Under the pieces are notes generated by a model. It was not told where the DNA came from. It worked only from the letters and a program-made list of their open reading frames with translations, and ran no database searches. From Verticillium longisporum (Eukaryota; Ascomycota; Sordariomycetes; Glomerellales; Plectosphaerellaceae): a DNA stretch of 64,000 nt. The stretch spans positions 4,526,001 through 4,590,000 of the forward strand of contig JAETXT010000004.1 in assembly GCA_019188255.1 (NCBI GenBank). The letters are read 5' to 3'. Positions within the stretch are counted from its first letter, which is position 1. Each line of letters begins with the position of its first letter. Both the position numbers and the translations under genes were made by a program. Positions 1 to 11,219 of this stretch are shown one piece after another.

Positions 1-78
1 AGGGAAGCAGAGGCTCTTCGCCATCACCGGGATCAACTGCTGCCGGTCAGTCCTTGCTGAGATCCCATACAACCTCAG

Positions 79-492
79 ACTCCCGTACGCATCAAACGTT
101 TGTCTCACCCCGGTCTACAATTCATATCCTTCGCTCAGACTTGGAACTTTCTTAGGATCGACGACCTTGATAACGCCGCTTGTGGCACTGATGGGCCATC
201 TTCTTGTCTTTATTGTCTGAAAACCATTGGCACAAAGAAAAACCTAGCGCGACACCTCCGTGAAGTCCATGGAGAGGGTGGGTTTGCTAGGAGTCGGTAC
301 ATCTGTTCAGAGCCTGGATGCTCTCGCAGCCAACAAGAAAATGGGTTTCCACGGCTTGAGCAAGCCCGACAACATTACCGGAACAACCATTCTTCTGAAT
401 CGCTCCCAAAACGCGAAAATGACGCAGGGCGGTACAAGAGCGGTGGAACCCGACCGGCGGCAGGGAGGATTGCAAGCCAGGACCAGTGTTAA
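79..492 (+). CDS. C2H2 zinc-finger protein, C-terminal exon (5' part unresolved)
   Basis: Terminal exon of a probable nucleic-acid-binding zinc-finger protein. A classical finger is visible: CLYC, 12 residues, then HLREVH (C-X2-C-X12-H-X4-H). About 20 residues later comes a second, looser finger: CSEPGC followed by HYRNNH. The basic, Ser/Gly-rich tail ends at a TAA. No ATG precedes the fingers in frame. An acceptor-like site (CCTCAG at 73-78) allows an exon starting at 79, so earlier exons probably lie at or beyond the window edge. The known role of such proteins is transcription regulation, but only the fingers are seen here. A long minus-strand frame overlaps this exon and is its shadow. 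Confidence 0.6.
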   Translation, partial: TPVRIKRLSHPGLQFISFAQTWNFLRIDDLDNAACGTDGPSSCLYCLKTIGTKKNLARHLREVHGEGGFARSRYICSEPGCSRSQQENGFPRLEQARQHYRNNHSSESLPKRENDAGRYKSGGTRPAAGRIASQDQC

Positions 493-1438
493 GGGGCCGA
501 GATGAATACCAGGAGCAGCAACGCATCACAACTAGGATCGCTACAAAGACGGCGTCTTGCTTATTTCGGGGCGAGTAGGGACTAGATTTGGCCAGCCGAT
601 CCCACTCGAGAGTCGGATGTGCGGCATCTGACGGCTTCTGAGCCGACCTTAGTCGAATCACCTGAATGGTACGTATGATGAGGCAGGCTAGCCACCACGA
701 GAAATGTACACGCGAGAAGAGGTTTGTAGTACACGGAGGCTGGAGATGAAAACCATCACTCAATGGGGATTTCGCATATTGATGAGGAGTGAGAATTTCA
801 TCCCTGGAGCCGGGCAGTTTTTTTTTTTGGGAATGGAACATGATATCTAGTCTATTCGCTAGCCTGCAAGGGCTGTGAACGTTCATCGCTAGCAAACCAT
901 CCGTACCGGCAATACGCACTCCAGCGTCAGGGCACTCAAGCGTAAGGGCGGTCAGGTAGATTTCTGTGAACGAGTACGAGCGCCGGGAAAGGCTCATCCT
1001 CAGTATTAAATCCCGAATTGACTTTGCACTGTGAAGTCTTTTTGCGCATGCACCACATCCTACGCCGAGGCGCCCCAATCAGAAACAGAGCAACCAGTTT
1101 TAATGCTGAATCGAATAATGGGTCGTCATGTTCATATGGGAATAAGCTCGGTTCTGCTTAAATCTGGTTTCTAAATATTCCACAGCTTGACACTCGGCGA
1201 CCCCTTACTCGCAGCTATGGTGCGATTCTGGTCAGGTTCACCATGCATGCCCAAAACCAGGACGGAGTAGAAACGCAGTTGACATTCGCGACTCCGAAAT
1301 TGAATTCCAATGGGCGAGCCATCCTCACAGAAAGTATTTATTGAGGACCGCATCGGTCTCGTCACCAGTCGTGGCTCGTCCTTCTTCGGACAGGCGTACG
1401 AAACCCGAATGAAACTATGGGCCACTTTCGCGCTTTGA
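493..1438. other. No gene recognised
   Basis: Only short or shadow reading frames are present. A T10 run lies near 821-830. I see no domain, RNA gene or repeat here. Confidence 0.5.
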
Positions 1439-1789
1439 TTGGATGTCCTATCCTCTTTACCAGCAAGTATCCAGCGCCATATAAATGGGTCCGAATTCAG
1501 TAGAAGCAAAGGTCATATCGAAGACCTTCACGGCGAATGTGTTTTTGAGTATGACGACCCGAAACTCACGCACCTAGAGACTTCGCAGAGTGAACTCTCC
1601 GATGGAGAAGGCTTTACGACGTGGATTCCCCACAGAGATTGGAAAAGCGTCCACATCGTCAGTTGCGAGTGGCTAAAGGAGTGTCTCCGAGCCGGCAAAA
1701 GGATAGAAGAAGGCCAATACAGATTGAAGGTGCCTGCGCGGATGGAAGATCCTGAATACAACTACTTAACCCACCGCCGATTGAAATAG
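1439..1789 (+). pseudogene. BRCT-domain fragment
   Basis: The reading frame encodes a recognisable C-terminal half of a BRCT domain: HIEDLHGECVFEYDD, then the signature VHIVSCEWLKECLRAG with the conserved Trp, then KRIEEGQYRL. BRCT domains are phosphopeptide or protein interaction modules of DNA-repair proteins such as the ligase IV family. There is no ATG at the start, and the sequence 5' of it shows no matching ligase or second BRCT domain in any frame. It is therefore most simply a truncated remnant. A last exon of a gene whose other exons I failed to see is the alternative. Confidence 0.5.
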
Positions 1790-2278
1790 TCAAAGAAAAC
1801 GAAAACTTCCAGTCAAGGCTAGAAGCATACAAGTGAAACTTGCCGCTCGCTCCAGCAGCTTTTCATTCTTTCGTCCGCACCACCGTCCGAGCTCAGCGGG
1901 CTAGAGCGACTGAATCAGTTCGTATTGGTACCCAATTAGACCGATTGATTTCAACTCTGTCAAGGCTAGATGAATGCGATGTTCCACGGGTGTCTTTTGT
2001 CCAGTCTACGCATGGCCTTCAACTTTGGAGGCTCTCGTAGATTTCGATGATATCCGCACGCTGATCTGGGAATGCGGGTCGTGAAAGATTGAGGCCTTAT
2101 GATAAGGAAGACAGAATAGCGACGCCACCGTCCAGCATCGCTGTTCTGGTCCTTCTATTTACGCCTGGGATAGTTCCTAGCCCGGTACACATATTTCTTC
2201 TGTTGCCTCGCGCCTGAGTGCCCGAGTGCGCCGGCATCGTGCAGAGTGGTGTGCTAATGGCCTGGTTCTGTCGCTCAC

Positions 2279-2310
2279 CACTGTGAGCGCTCATCACTGT
2301 GAGCGCTCAT
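2279..2310. repeat. Perfect 16-bp tandem duplication
   Basis: CACTGTGAGCGCTCAT occurs twice head to tail (2279-2294 and 2295-2310). Each unit contains the palindrome GAGCGCTC. Confidence 0.9.
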
Positions 2311-2940
2311 GCTGGCTCTGAGCATGTCTGCATTTCAGTGAGCTTTCTTGGCAGGATCTTGCTTGATTTGATGCCAGTGAGTGAGGATCAGAGGCGAAGC
2401 AATGACCGAGTGCGGCTCAGGTAGTTCCCTCCGCGTATTGAAGTGGACCTGATTTGTGAAAAGAAGACGCAATGAATTGGCCGAGAGCCCGCCTGATGTG
2501 CCTTCTGTGCGACTTCGTTGTATGCCGTGGGAGGTCTCCCGGTGTGGTGACCAAACTGACGGGATCACAGATCTACCGCAACCCCCGCAGCTATCCTGCA
2601 GACAACGCCTGTGGAGAACATATCATCACAGATTGAACATCAGAGCGCCTTGCGCCGTTTTACTATTGATTTGACCGTGCCAGTTTACTTTGCTGCAGTC
2701 AAGGCTGACGTAGCATAGCCTGGACAGTTAGAGTCCGATGGGTTGAACCAGCAGTATTTGACAGCGGAGTAATAGACGCACCATTCGATCCTCATGCTCA
2801 TGATCATGCTGATCTGGACGTGGATAACGACCTTCTGCAGACTGCCAGAAGAAGGCTGCTGTAGAGGTAGTCCAACCTGTGGTCAGGGGGCGACGACAGC
2901 CGTGGTCGCGTGCCCTGCCTTAGGCTTAGGCGCCGACCAG

Positions 2941-2985
2941 GCGCCCAACATCCTTGGCACGACCAGGCGGCAACGCCAGCTAGAT
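2941..2985 (+). repeat. Dispersed repeat, copy 1
   Basis: A GC-rich segment closely matching 7794-7834. Shared core words are ATCCTTGGCACG and CAACGCCAGCTAGAT in the same order and spacing apart from a 4-base indel. It lies just upstream of the membrane-protein gene at 3020. Origin unknown. Confidence 0.75.
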
Positions 2986-3019
2986 CTCGCTTCTCACTTC
3001 CAGACTCCCGGCCCCAGCC

Positions 3020-3817
3020 ATGGAGATAAATCACCTGGTCCATCCACATTCGCCTCCGCATCAGCCAGCAATCGTCAATGCAGTCGCGATGGCCGTTGCA
3101 CCTGGCAAACTGGGCCTTCAGTGTCTGGACCAAGGTCAGTTCTACGCTTGCGAAGCTAATTCGACGGAATTCATCGGCTGCTGCCTTTCCGACCCCTGCG
3201 CCGATGGATCGGGCCAGTGCCCACATGACGAGCTCGTCCCATCAACCTTCTCAGCCAATCAGTACGCTGCCGTTCCGGACCAGGACTGTGAAGACGCAAG
3301 AGGCGTGTCTGTCTGGTGGACATGTCGCGATACCACTCCGCCATTTCTAGGATGCTGCGCGAGCGATCCATGTGTCCACGGCTGCACGCGGCGCGATCTA
3401 CTCCCGGCCAAGTTGCATAGCAACGGAACGCACCGCCAACCATTCGTGTCCAGCGATGCACCGCCGTTGAGCTTGCCATCGGTTCTGCCTTCGATGACGT
3501 CTTCGGCGGGGCACTACACAACAACTTCGAGTCGACCATCCAGTCCGTCTGAGGAGGCACCTTCACCAGAGCCAAATGCCGGGCACGTGCCTGCCTCGCA
3601 TGTATCAACCAAGGTCCTGGTCGGGGTTGCTGTCGGTAGCGCTATGTTGGTAGCAATCTGCGCTCTCGTTGCATGGCAGTGTGTACGGCACGCCCGGCGG
3701 GCGAAACTTCCTGCTGCTGAGGAACCTCCTATCTACGTTGTAGGCAGCGTGGCACCGCCCTGGCCCAAGGACGCGATGGAACTATCAGCAGGGCCTGAAA
3801 CGGCAATCCCCCGTTAG
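3020..3817 (+). CDS. Cys-rich single-pass membrane protein
   Basis: 265-residue protein. The N-terminal half carries two similar Cys modules: one around FIGCCLSDPC (residues ~52-61) and one around FLGCCASDPC (~109-118). Each is preceded by QFYAC or WWTC and followed by another Cys. A Ser/Pro/Thr-rich linker follows (~145-195). A single membrane span (VLVGVAVGSAMLVAICALVA, ~199-218) ends with a basic stop-transfer stretch (RHARRAK), and there is a short cytoplasmic tail. This layout suggests a cell-surface sensor-like protein, as inference; I know of similar fungal proteins only as uncharacterised. No signal peptide is evident. A second in-frame ATG at 3089 sits directly before the Cys region and may be the true start. 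Confidence 0.75.
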   Translation: MEINHLVHPHSPPHQPAIVNAVAMAVAPGKLGLQCLDQGQFYACEANSTEFIGCCLSDPCADGSGQCPHDELVPSTFSANQYAAVPDQDCEDARGVSVWWTCRDTTPPFLGCCASDPCVHGCTRRDLLPAKLHSNGTHRQPFVSSDAPPLSLPSVLPSMTSSAGHYTTTSSRPSSPSEEAPSPEPNAGHVPASHVSTKVLVGVAVGSAMLVAICALVAWQCVRHARRAKLPAAEEPPIYVVGSVAPPWPKDAMELSAGPETAIPR

Positions 3818-4372
3818 CTAGACGTCAGTCAAAGGACGCCCAGGCGCCAGCGAGATCTCAGCTCTTGAAGTTGCTGGTGGTTTTCCCCTTGTTGCGCTCG
3901 TGCCCAGCGTCGCTGGTACACGATGAAGGAAGCTGATCGTTCGTATATAAAGCCTTGTGCAGTAATATTCAGTATAATTTTCACCCTTGAAAGCGTGTGC
4001 ATAAAAGGAGTCGTGCCTTCACGCCTTCCAACCATCGCGTTGCACAGCCGCCGGAGAACGTGCTCGTACTGACTGGCGCAGCCTTCAACCCGGTGCGAGG
4101 GAATCCTGCTCACATCACACCGAGATCATCCAAACCGAACATCTGATCCGCGATTAGGCACTGGAGCTCACTTGCCAAAAGTCAAAATAGAATTGCCGCG
4201 CAGGTCCGGTATAGTACAGTGTCCTCCACAGAGGTTCAATGTGACATGGCCTTCTAGGAGGTGGATCATCATCACCAAACCTTCAGATGGCTTAAGATAA
4301 TTGCACCCATACTTGCACCGGTCATTGTTCCGATCGCTGTCGCACCATCCTTTACCACCAGCGACAGAAGCC
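3818..4372. other. Intergenic
   Basis: No gene seen. It is the probable promoter side of the downstream patatin-like gene. Confidence 0.5.
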
Positions 4373-7134
4373 ATGTCTGCGTCGCAGCTCTGGCTGAGTT
4401 CGGCTTCGGGCGCTCCTGGGCTGGGAGGCCCTTACCTTATAGAAACCCTGGCAGCATATGAAGAGCTGGATGCGGTAGGGCATGAAAAGCCGCAATTTCT
4501 GATGGCGATTGGACAAGCAACCAAGCGGAAGATTCTTACTGAGTCTTTTCCCAGGCTCTCCGGTCAGGGACGATCTGGCGCCGTCACTCTCAGCACCCTT
4601 GGGCCGCCACTGACATTTCTGATTGACTGCGAGCTTCACGTCTCTCGAGACGCTCCGCGCATCCAGGGAGGGCCGATCAAGGGAGACTATGCGAGGCATG
4701 AGATGAGATGCGCTGCAAATAGCCAGAAGGAGGTTGCCTACTCCCTCTATCAACAGCTACTTGCGCCATTCAGCGCGGTCGTCCTTGTCTTCGTCGAGGA
4801 TTTCAGGAACGCCTCCGAAGTCACAGACCTTCTCATCGACTGGCTTCGTTCAGCCATGGACAAACGACCCCCACATAGTCCCAGGATCGTCCTGGTGACC
4901 GAGGCAGGCGCACCTCTTGATCTGAGAGACTTTTTGTCACGCTTGGTGGCTAGAACTCTGTCCTTACTCCGCCTCAGCGATTCATTGCGAGCGTACACAG
5001 CTGCCGAGATTCGTGCCATGATAAAATCGTTTATTGACCTCGAAACTATGGAAGCACAGACGGGGGCTACGTTTGCGACATCGTTGTCGTCCCTTGCCTT
5101 GCGTGCCTGCCGTGACCGGCATCAGTCACACATACATTTCTCCGCACTGCACTGGAAAACACTCGTCAGAGACGCCATGGTCCAATTCGCCGAGTCTCCG
5201 TCTCTCCCTCTCTCACTGTGCCAACTCGCCAGGCGAGCCAATCCGTTGCCAGATGACTTATCCGCACAGCTAACCCGCTTCTTGCGAGCGACGGCGCGGG
5301 AAGGCATGGGACACGCTGAGATTCTGGCATCCGCGCTAGCTATGAACGCTTATCCTCCAGGAATGCATGGTACGTTTACGCTTCGTGACGCTTTGTGAAG
5401 CTTCGTGATGCTGCGTCATGCACAGGCTGGTTCTGATGAGTCATTAGGCTTCCCACCTGCCATGGTCTATTCAGAACTGTATGAAGACGAAGTACGCCGT
5501 GCCGTGTCGGATCTCAAACCAGCCCGATGCGATCTTGCGCCGCAAATCCAGGAAAGATTTGTCACCCTTGCGAGCCACAACTTGAAAATGTCGCTCGCCT
5601 TTGCTGGCGCCCATAAAGAGGTGTTGAGATGTGGCCAGGCATCGTGGTCCTCTGTCAAGCCCCACGACATATGTTTAGTCTGCGCGGTACACTCTCCGAC
5701 GAAGACACTAGACTGTAGGCATCGGCTTTGCGATGCATGCACGGCGATCTGCGGCACGCTCGAGGGCCAAGGGACGACGACCGTCCCTCATTGCCCACTC
5801 TGCGGGCAACCCAACGCTGCTTCCTTCAAGATGCGCCCTCCGACAGCAGGCACACGCGTCCTCGATCTGGGCGGTGCAGAGGCTGCAAAGACCATGGAAT
5901 TTCTCAGATTAATCCATCGCTCGATCGGCCTGACAGGCAACTCCCTATCTGATAGTTTCGATGTGGTTTTGGCCTCGGACGTCGGTACGTTCTCCTGTGT
6001 GCGTTCTTCCGCTCGCGATCTCATTGTTGTAGGGATCTTCTTCGCGCTCGCCCTCATTCTTGAGAAGTGGACGCTCGAGGACTGCAAACACCACCTGCGT
6101 CGACTCGTCCGCCCGAAACAGTCATGGATCAGATCGTGGAGCGGGACCATCAACTTCGGCAAAGCGTTGAAGTGGGAACTGCGAGACGTTCGGTCGGTAA
6201 ACCAGCCTTCTCTCGTCATACACACCAAGAGAAAGCTGCTGTCAAATGTCATGGCGCAGTCTGAGGCCGACAGCACGTGAGTCCTGCGATTGTTACCAGG
6301 CTCGCCCAGCACTGACCATACGCTAGATTTCTGGTCGAACTCCAGCGTCAGTATGCGCGGAGATGTGATTGCTTGGTCCAATACAACGGTGGCCCTATCA
6401 GCCGAGTGCTCGTGAAGCAAATGGCCAACCAGCGGATCTCGAGCCTATTCTATATAGAGTTGGCGGCCACTCCCACCTTCTATCGATCGCCGCACGCCTG
6501 TGAGCTGGTCCTTCGCTGCCGTCTCATCCCCGGCGCCGCACTCTATGGCCTGCTGCTGAGTCTGTGTCGTGATCAGGCGCACTTTCTCTATCGCGGCGAT
6601 GAGCTGGAGTACAAGAGGGTCAGAGTCTGCGAGGAGAACGAATTGAAGGCATACCAGAACTGGGCTGCTTACGAACGTCCACTCCAAGTGCGGGCTGTAT
6701 TTCCAGCATGCAAAATTGACATCCAAATCGACGGTGACGGCATCGACGGTGACGGCATCGACAAAGGCCAGCACAACACCAGCCACTACATCAGTAACTG
6801 CCCGTACCAACTCGAAGACTTAATACGTGATCAGGGCCTGCATCATTGCTTCGGCTCGCCCGATCACCGCCCCATCCGAGGGAGACCCATAATGCCAAAA
6901 CAAGCCCAGCATAGCCCAAACCCTGCTGCACCAGGGAAAACGGAGAAGGGCAGCATACTGCAACAGCTCAACGCGCTTCAATGCACCTTTGGGCAAGTGA
7001 TGCAGTCGCAGCAGCGATTCCAGGAAGGATTGAGCAACAGTGGCACTACTCGCTGTGTTTCGTCGGCAATGCTTTGGCATGTAGTCCGACTGCAAGTGGC
7101 AAGAGCTCGGGCAATGGGGGGAGAGTTACCGTGA
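4373..7134 (+). CDS. RING-like plus degenerate patatin-like phospholipase protein
   Basis: Spliced model with introns at 5370-5447, 5985-6032 and 6277-6326, giving 861 residues. The first intron joins PGMH to GFPPAM and has a CTGAT branch site. The second intron is 48 bp and also reads through. Parts: an N-terminal region starting MSASQLW; a RING-like zinc site at ~408-451 (CLVC, C-R-H-RLC, DAC, HCPLC); a patatin remnant at ~468-520 starting TRVLDLGGAE; and a C-terminal beta-rich segment resembling the tail of related fungal proteins. In active patatins the start is a GGGxRG loop and the nucleophile lies in GTSxG. Here these read DLGGAE and LASDVG, and most of the hydrolase core with its Asp is missing, so catalysis is unlikely. 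The short repeat DGDGIDGDGID sits in the C-terminal part. In fungi patatins often pair with STAND receptors. Start ATG 4373 has no upstream in-frame ATG. Confidence 0.7.
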
Positions 7135-7793
7135 ACAATGAACAAGAGTGTACTACAGCAGAAAGGGGGCTTAGGTGGTAGCTCCCTGTTACAGAGCCCT
7201 TGCGTGGACCTGAGGCGCTCTGAACAGGGCAAAGACGAGCCGCCACTGTACGTTAAGGGCCGTGGCCATACTTGGGAATGGTGTAGCGCAGAGGGAGTGA
7301 TCGGCTACGTCTGCTAGCTTCCGTCTGCTAGCCTATGTTTAGGTGTTTCTGCTGGCTTACCAGCTTCTGCAGTCTTCAGGACAGTAGACTATCTCAGACG
7401 ATGTACATGCATGCACAACGTGGGACTCAACAGTGTATCCCTGAATTAGTCGGACAGCACACCAGGATCGAATCTACGAATGTACGAATATAGAGAGAGT
7501 TCCTCCAGAGGACTGATTAAACTGGCTAGACCAATTGCTCACGGCCGAGGCGTTAAGTTGGTCGTGTCAATTGCCACGCTGGTACTAAGAGTCAGCAGCC
7601 CGGGCACATGACGGTAGGTCATCTGCTTGGTTATTGGAGCGGCGCGGCTGGCGTCCTACATCGCTGATTCTGGAAAGTCGCAATCCGTCCCGAACCGTAT
7701 AATATCGGTTTCGAATGATGACACAGTGTAATGCGAAAGACACCTTACCGAATTCCACATTCAACCGATGTTGTGGCAATCCAGACACCGACC

Positions 7794-7834
7794 GCGCCAT
7801 CCTTGGCACGGCCCGGCGCCAACGCCAGCTAGAT
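7794..7834 (+). repeat. Dispersed repeat, copy 2
   Basis: Second copy of the segment at 2941-2985, in the same orientation, about 4.9 kb away. The pair encloses the Cys-rich membrane-protein and patatin-like genes. Confidence 0.75.
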
Positions 7835-7933
7835 GGCGCATCTCGTTTTCCAAGCCATCAGCCCGGTGCTGGCGTCCTGAACGGACCCACACACACCCAG
7901 ACGCCGAAGCTGGGATCTGACCGAGCTCCACAG

Positions 7934-7964
7934 AGTACTTATTTTCACCTTACGCCCCGTACCG
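7934..7964 (+). repeat. 31-bp direct repeat, copy 1
   Basis: Matches 8129-8159 over 31 bases with about two mismatches, including the shared core CACCTTACGCCCCGTACCG. Spacing is 195 bp. Confidence 0.85.
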
Positions 7965-8128
7965 GGTGTAAGAATTGCGCTTACAACACCCACAGGAAAG
8001 CTCCAAACCCGTGGAAAAATGACTACCGGCCGATCAACAGGTTGTACATCGCTTCAGGGATTCAGGAATCCAGGGGCCCTGCACAACAGCAGGGTGGGTC
8101 TCCGAGCAACGACTGAACCGGCATACAT

Positions 8129-8159
8129 AGTACTTGTCATCACCTTACGCCCCGTACCG
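8129..8159 (+). repeat. 31-bp direct repeat, copy 2
   Basis: Second copy of 7934-7964, in the same orientation. Confidence 0.85.
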
Positions 8160-8758
8160 TCTCTAAGTTGACGCTGTTGACAAGCTTGTGTTTGGGAGGG
8201 TGATCTGCTCTAGTAGTTGGTCCAAGTACCTGATTTTTGACAGGCGCACGTACTACGGCTACTGCGGCTGCGGGTTCATCCAGACGAGGCGGGGTTCGAG
8301 GTCGGTGCGCGTCGCCCGTGCCGTCTCTGGCCTCGGATTGCGACGTCAAGCTGTCTCGACATCCAAATCGACCTTTTAGATCCCGGCACACACTCCCAAG
8401 AGTCCTGATTTTGATACCCTTGTCAAGACAAGCGGACGCTTATAACACGACGCATACAACATGCACCGCGTCCTTCCACAGACTCCCCCTGAAGCCATAT
8501 GTCCTTGCCCTCTGCCCCTGATCATTCGCCGTCTTGCGTGGGCTCGAAGGAAACAGCATTATTAGTATGTAAATTTGAGCCTAAATCTAATAAGCGCTGG
8601 ATTTATTATAATTTCGGGTCCGAAAAGCCGTCAGCCGTCAGACTTCTCCATGGTCCACGGCCCGCGTGCACTGGCCTGCTGGTAAAAGAAGTCCGCGCCC
8701 CCCATTCCGCTTCACAGGGTTCGTTCGTAATAATACCCATCTCCTCATCGTGGACACC

Positions 8759-9769
8759 ATGGCCGTACGACAAGACAACATCGCTATAACGCTCATGGCC
8801 GTTACACTTGCTATTCGGAGTGCCAACCATGCGGCCTTCGCCGTACCCTCCTTGAGGAAGCCGTATGAACCACTGGCCTCGAGGAAGAGCAAATGGTTCA
8901 ACATTAGAATCTTCGCCATCGAGATCCTCCATCTTGTAGCTTCCGTCGTTCTGTTTCTCCTGAACATCGACAAGCCAGTTCTCTTGCTTCTCGGCACAAG
9001 CTGGAATTTTGCAGGAGAAGTGAGTCGGCCCCTTCTCGCGGACATCAGTAGCTAACTGACACCCCGAAGAGGCTGTTGTGGCATCGTCTCGTCACTTCAG
9101 AGAGCTGGCTCTGGTGTTTGGCGTTCATCAGCCCGGTATACTCTGGTCTCGTGGTCACCACCGGTGCACATATCCGACCACACCAAGCTGCCCGGTACTC
9201 GACACTCGCTCTCCTGACACTCGCCGCAATCTCAGCCGTGCTTTGGGCTTTCGACTCTTCCTTGACTCTCTTAAATCCGATCAATTGGGCCAAGGGGCTG
9301 GCGCTGAACTTCTTCATCGATGGTACATCTTTCGCCAAGTCGTCACTTTGAACTGGAAGCCACATCACATGCGAAGGCAAACCGTTCTCTTGGGCTGTTA
9401 CATGGTCCTCATGCTTCTATTCTCTTGGTCTATCTGGCTCGCCCTTCTGGTCCCCAACGAGGACTTCCACTTCGTGGGGCATTTACTCCTCTTGGTTCCT
9501 GTGTCACGCATTTGCTGACATAACAGGCCGTGTTCTTGGTGTCTACCGTCGTCTGCAGTGTATCACCGTTGCACGCTCTGGGACGAAGACTCTCCAACAC
9601 TTCTGGAAAGGCTTCTGGGCAGACGGGAAGGACTTGTGGATGGTCTTTAAAGCTGGGGAGTAAGGTCGGACGGCATTATCGTGCAGGCGACTCGGACGTG
9701 AAGTCTTCCTCCTCAAGCACCGTCCATCATCTCGTTTCCACTCATGTAGAATGCAAGTCCATGGAATGA
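8759..9769 (+). CDS. Polytopic membrane protein, unknown function (one apparent frame break)
   Basis: ATG 8759 lies in a good context (CACCATGG). Introns are placed at 9020-9069 (GTGAGT donor, CTAACTGAC branch, phase 0) and 9474-9526 (CTGAC branch, ACAG acceptor). With one base restored near the G4 run at 9294-9297 the model is 302 residues. Hydrophobic segments suited to membrane spans include LHLVASVVLFLLNI, LALLTLAAISAVLWAF and LLGCYMVLMLLFSWSIWLAL, with another around the second intron. The C-terminus is Ser-rich and hydrophilic. I do not recognise the family. The frame break could be an assembly error or a disabling mutation. The protein presumably sits in an internal or plasma membrane. 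Confidence 0.5.
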
Positions 9770-10197
9770 GTTACCTCGTTCTCCGTACATCGGTATGATC
9801 CGTGAAAACTATCTCGCAAAACGACGTATCACACCCCCTTCCCGCCGATGCCCTGGCTCAGTGCTTCACGACCCATGAAGATGACCAGTCTGCTCGTGCC
9901 GCCCGACGCGCAGCCCGGGATATTCCTGGTCTGTGCTGTCACGGTGAATCCGCCACCAAATTGGCATGGTGTCCCGGCGGCAGAGCAGGCCCACGGCCCA
10001 GTGTCAGGTCATACAAGTGGACAGCCCTGGGCCCTCGGCCGACCCGGTGCGCACGCACGTCTGGGCAGGAGCGTATAAAAGACAAAAAAGCCAGTGGGCC
10101 CTGGAGCATTGATTGTAGTCCTTTAAGGAGTCTGTTCTCCAGTCACCGGAGCTGGGGACGTTGCCTCCGTCGCACCGCCCTTCGCCAACCTTTTACC
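9770..10197. other. Intergenic, promoter region
   Basis: Contains the TATA box of the following gene; nothing else seen. Confidence 0.5.
10074..10080 (+). promoter_or_regulatory. TATA box
   Basis: TATAAAA, 118-124 bases upstream of the ATG at 10198, leaving room for a 5' leader of about 90 bases. Confidence 0.6.
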
Positions 10198-11219
10198 ATG
10201 TCTTGTTCCAAGTGCCGACGCAGCTTTCCGGACACCGCAAGAGGTCAGTCGGACTTGGAAAAGCATTACCTATACCACGAAGGGGAAATGGCCTATGTTT
10301 GCATGAGTAATGAGTTTGCATCTGGTACCCAAGCCGGATGCGGCACGGCGTTTGTAAGGAAGTCTAACTTAAAATCCCACTGGTCTCGCAAAAATTCATG
10401 CCATCAGGACCTGATCAAGGTCTCAAGCGACCTCCCTGCGAAGCTTTTGGTCAGTTCATGACGTCCATATCACCCTAACTATCTCTAAGGAATCAACAGT
10501 CCGGCAACACATATTCCCACTCGAGGCAGGCCATCGACGGAGGACATCCAAGCTCCCACCAACACAGAGAGCCAGAGACAACTGCAAAATCAGGGATTAC
10601 CGAAGAGTCTCAATCAAGGCTCGGGGCCGTCAAGAGACGATTCAGAAAGATGAAGGCCAGACTTCAGAAGGCTGAAGAACAGATCAGTTACCAGGACGTC
10701 TGTATGCAGCAAGCTCGAGCTGATTATGTGTCACAAGATGAGCGGTTTACATCGGTCATAGCCGACCAGAACATAAAGCTGCAGTCTATCATATCGGCAC
10801 TATCAAGGCTTGAAGGTCACTTTCCCGTTCAGACAGCCTTTCAATCCGGCAATTACAACGCTCTCGCCCGGCCACACCATCCTCGTCCCACCATGCGGTC
10901 CATTGCTGGGGTCAGTCGTCCGCCGTCATCTCTGGACGGATCTCAGGAACAGGGATGGCTCAACTGCCTAAGCATGCCAAATTCTTTGTCAAGAGTCAAT
11001 GCTGTGCAGCCTCAACAACAAAGAGCCATCTCGCACGGCACACCGCCGAGCGTGGAGGCCAGTACAAAGCAAGTTTTAGCACAGAACCAACCATGCAGTA
11101 GGGGAGGTGGTAGTGATAGATCTTCGGATATCTTACAGCAGTATGATGGGACAGGTATCATGATGGGCATCACTCACCCATCCACTTTCGAGGTACCTGG
11201 AGGCGGGGTCTCGATGTGA
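10198..11219 (+). CDS. Zinc-finger / coiled-coil protein
   Basis: Two exons (10198-10449 and 10500-11219) around a 50-bp phase-0 intron with a CCCTAACT branch region; 323 residues. The first ~67 residues form two Cys/His fingers: CSKC then HYLYH, and C-x13-C then KSHWSRKNSCH. The second is close to C2H2/C2HC form. Residues ~110-185 are charged and helical (KRRFRKMKARLQKAEEQI and onward) and probably form a coiled coil. The remainder is Ser/Gln/Gly-rich and likely disordered. The layout fits a small DNA-binding regulator that dimerises; this is inference. A TATA box lies ~120 bp upstream. Start chosen at the first ATG after the TATA box, directly before the first finger. Confidence 0.7.

Larger units (their letters stand above)
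1790..3019. other. Intergenic, with two short repeats
   Basis: No convincing gene. The stretch holds a perfect 16-bp tandem duplication (2279-2310) and one copy of a dispersed repeat (2941-2985), listed separately. Confidence 0.5.
7135..8758. other. Intergenic with short repeats
   Basis: No protein family recognised. Frames such as 7715-8116 lack domain signals and overlap the repeats at 7794-7834, 7934-7964 and 8129-8159. Confidence 0.5.

Noticed and set aside
287..1078. Long minus-strand frame (263 codons)
   Set aside because: Overlaps the C2H2 zinc-finger exon in the opposite strand, has no domain and unusual composition; a shadow frame.
2794..3226. Frames on both strands before the Cys-rich membrane gene
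   Set aside because: They overlap the dispersed repeat and the true gene; no start or domain supports them.
7715..8116. 133-codon plus-strand frame
   Set aside because: Spans two non-coding repeats and resembles no protein.
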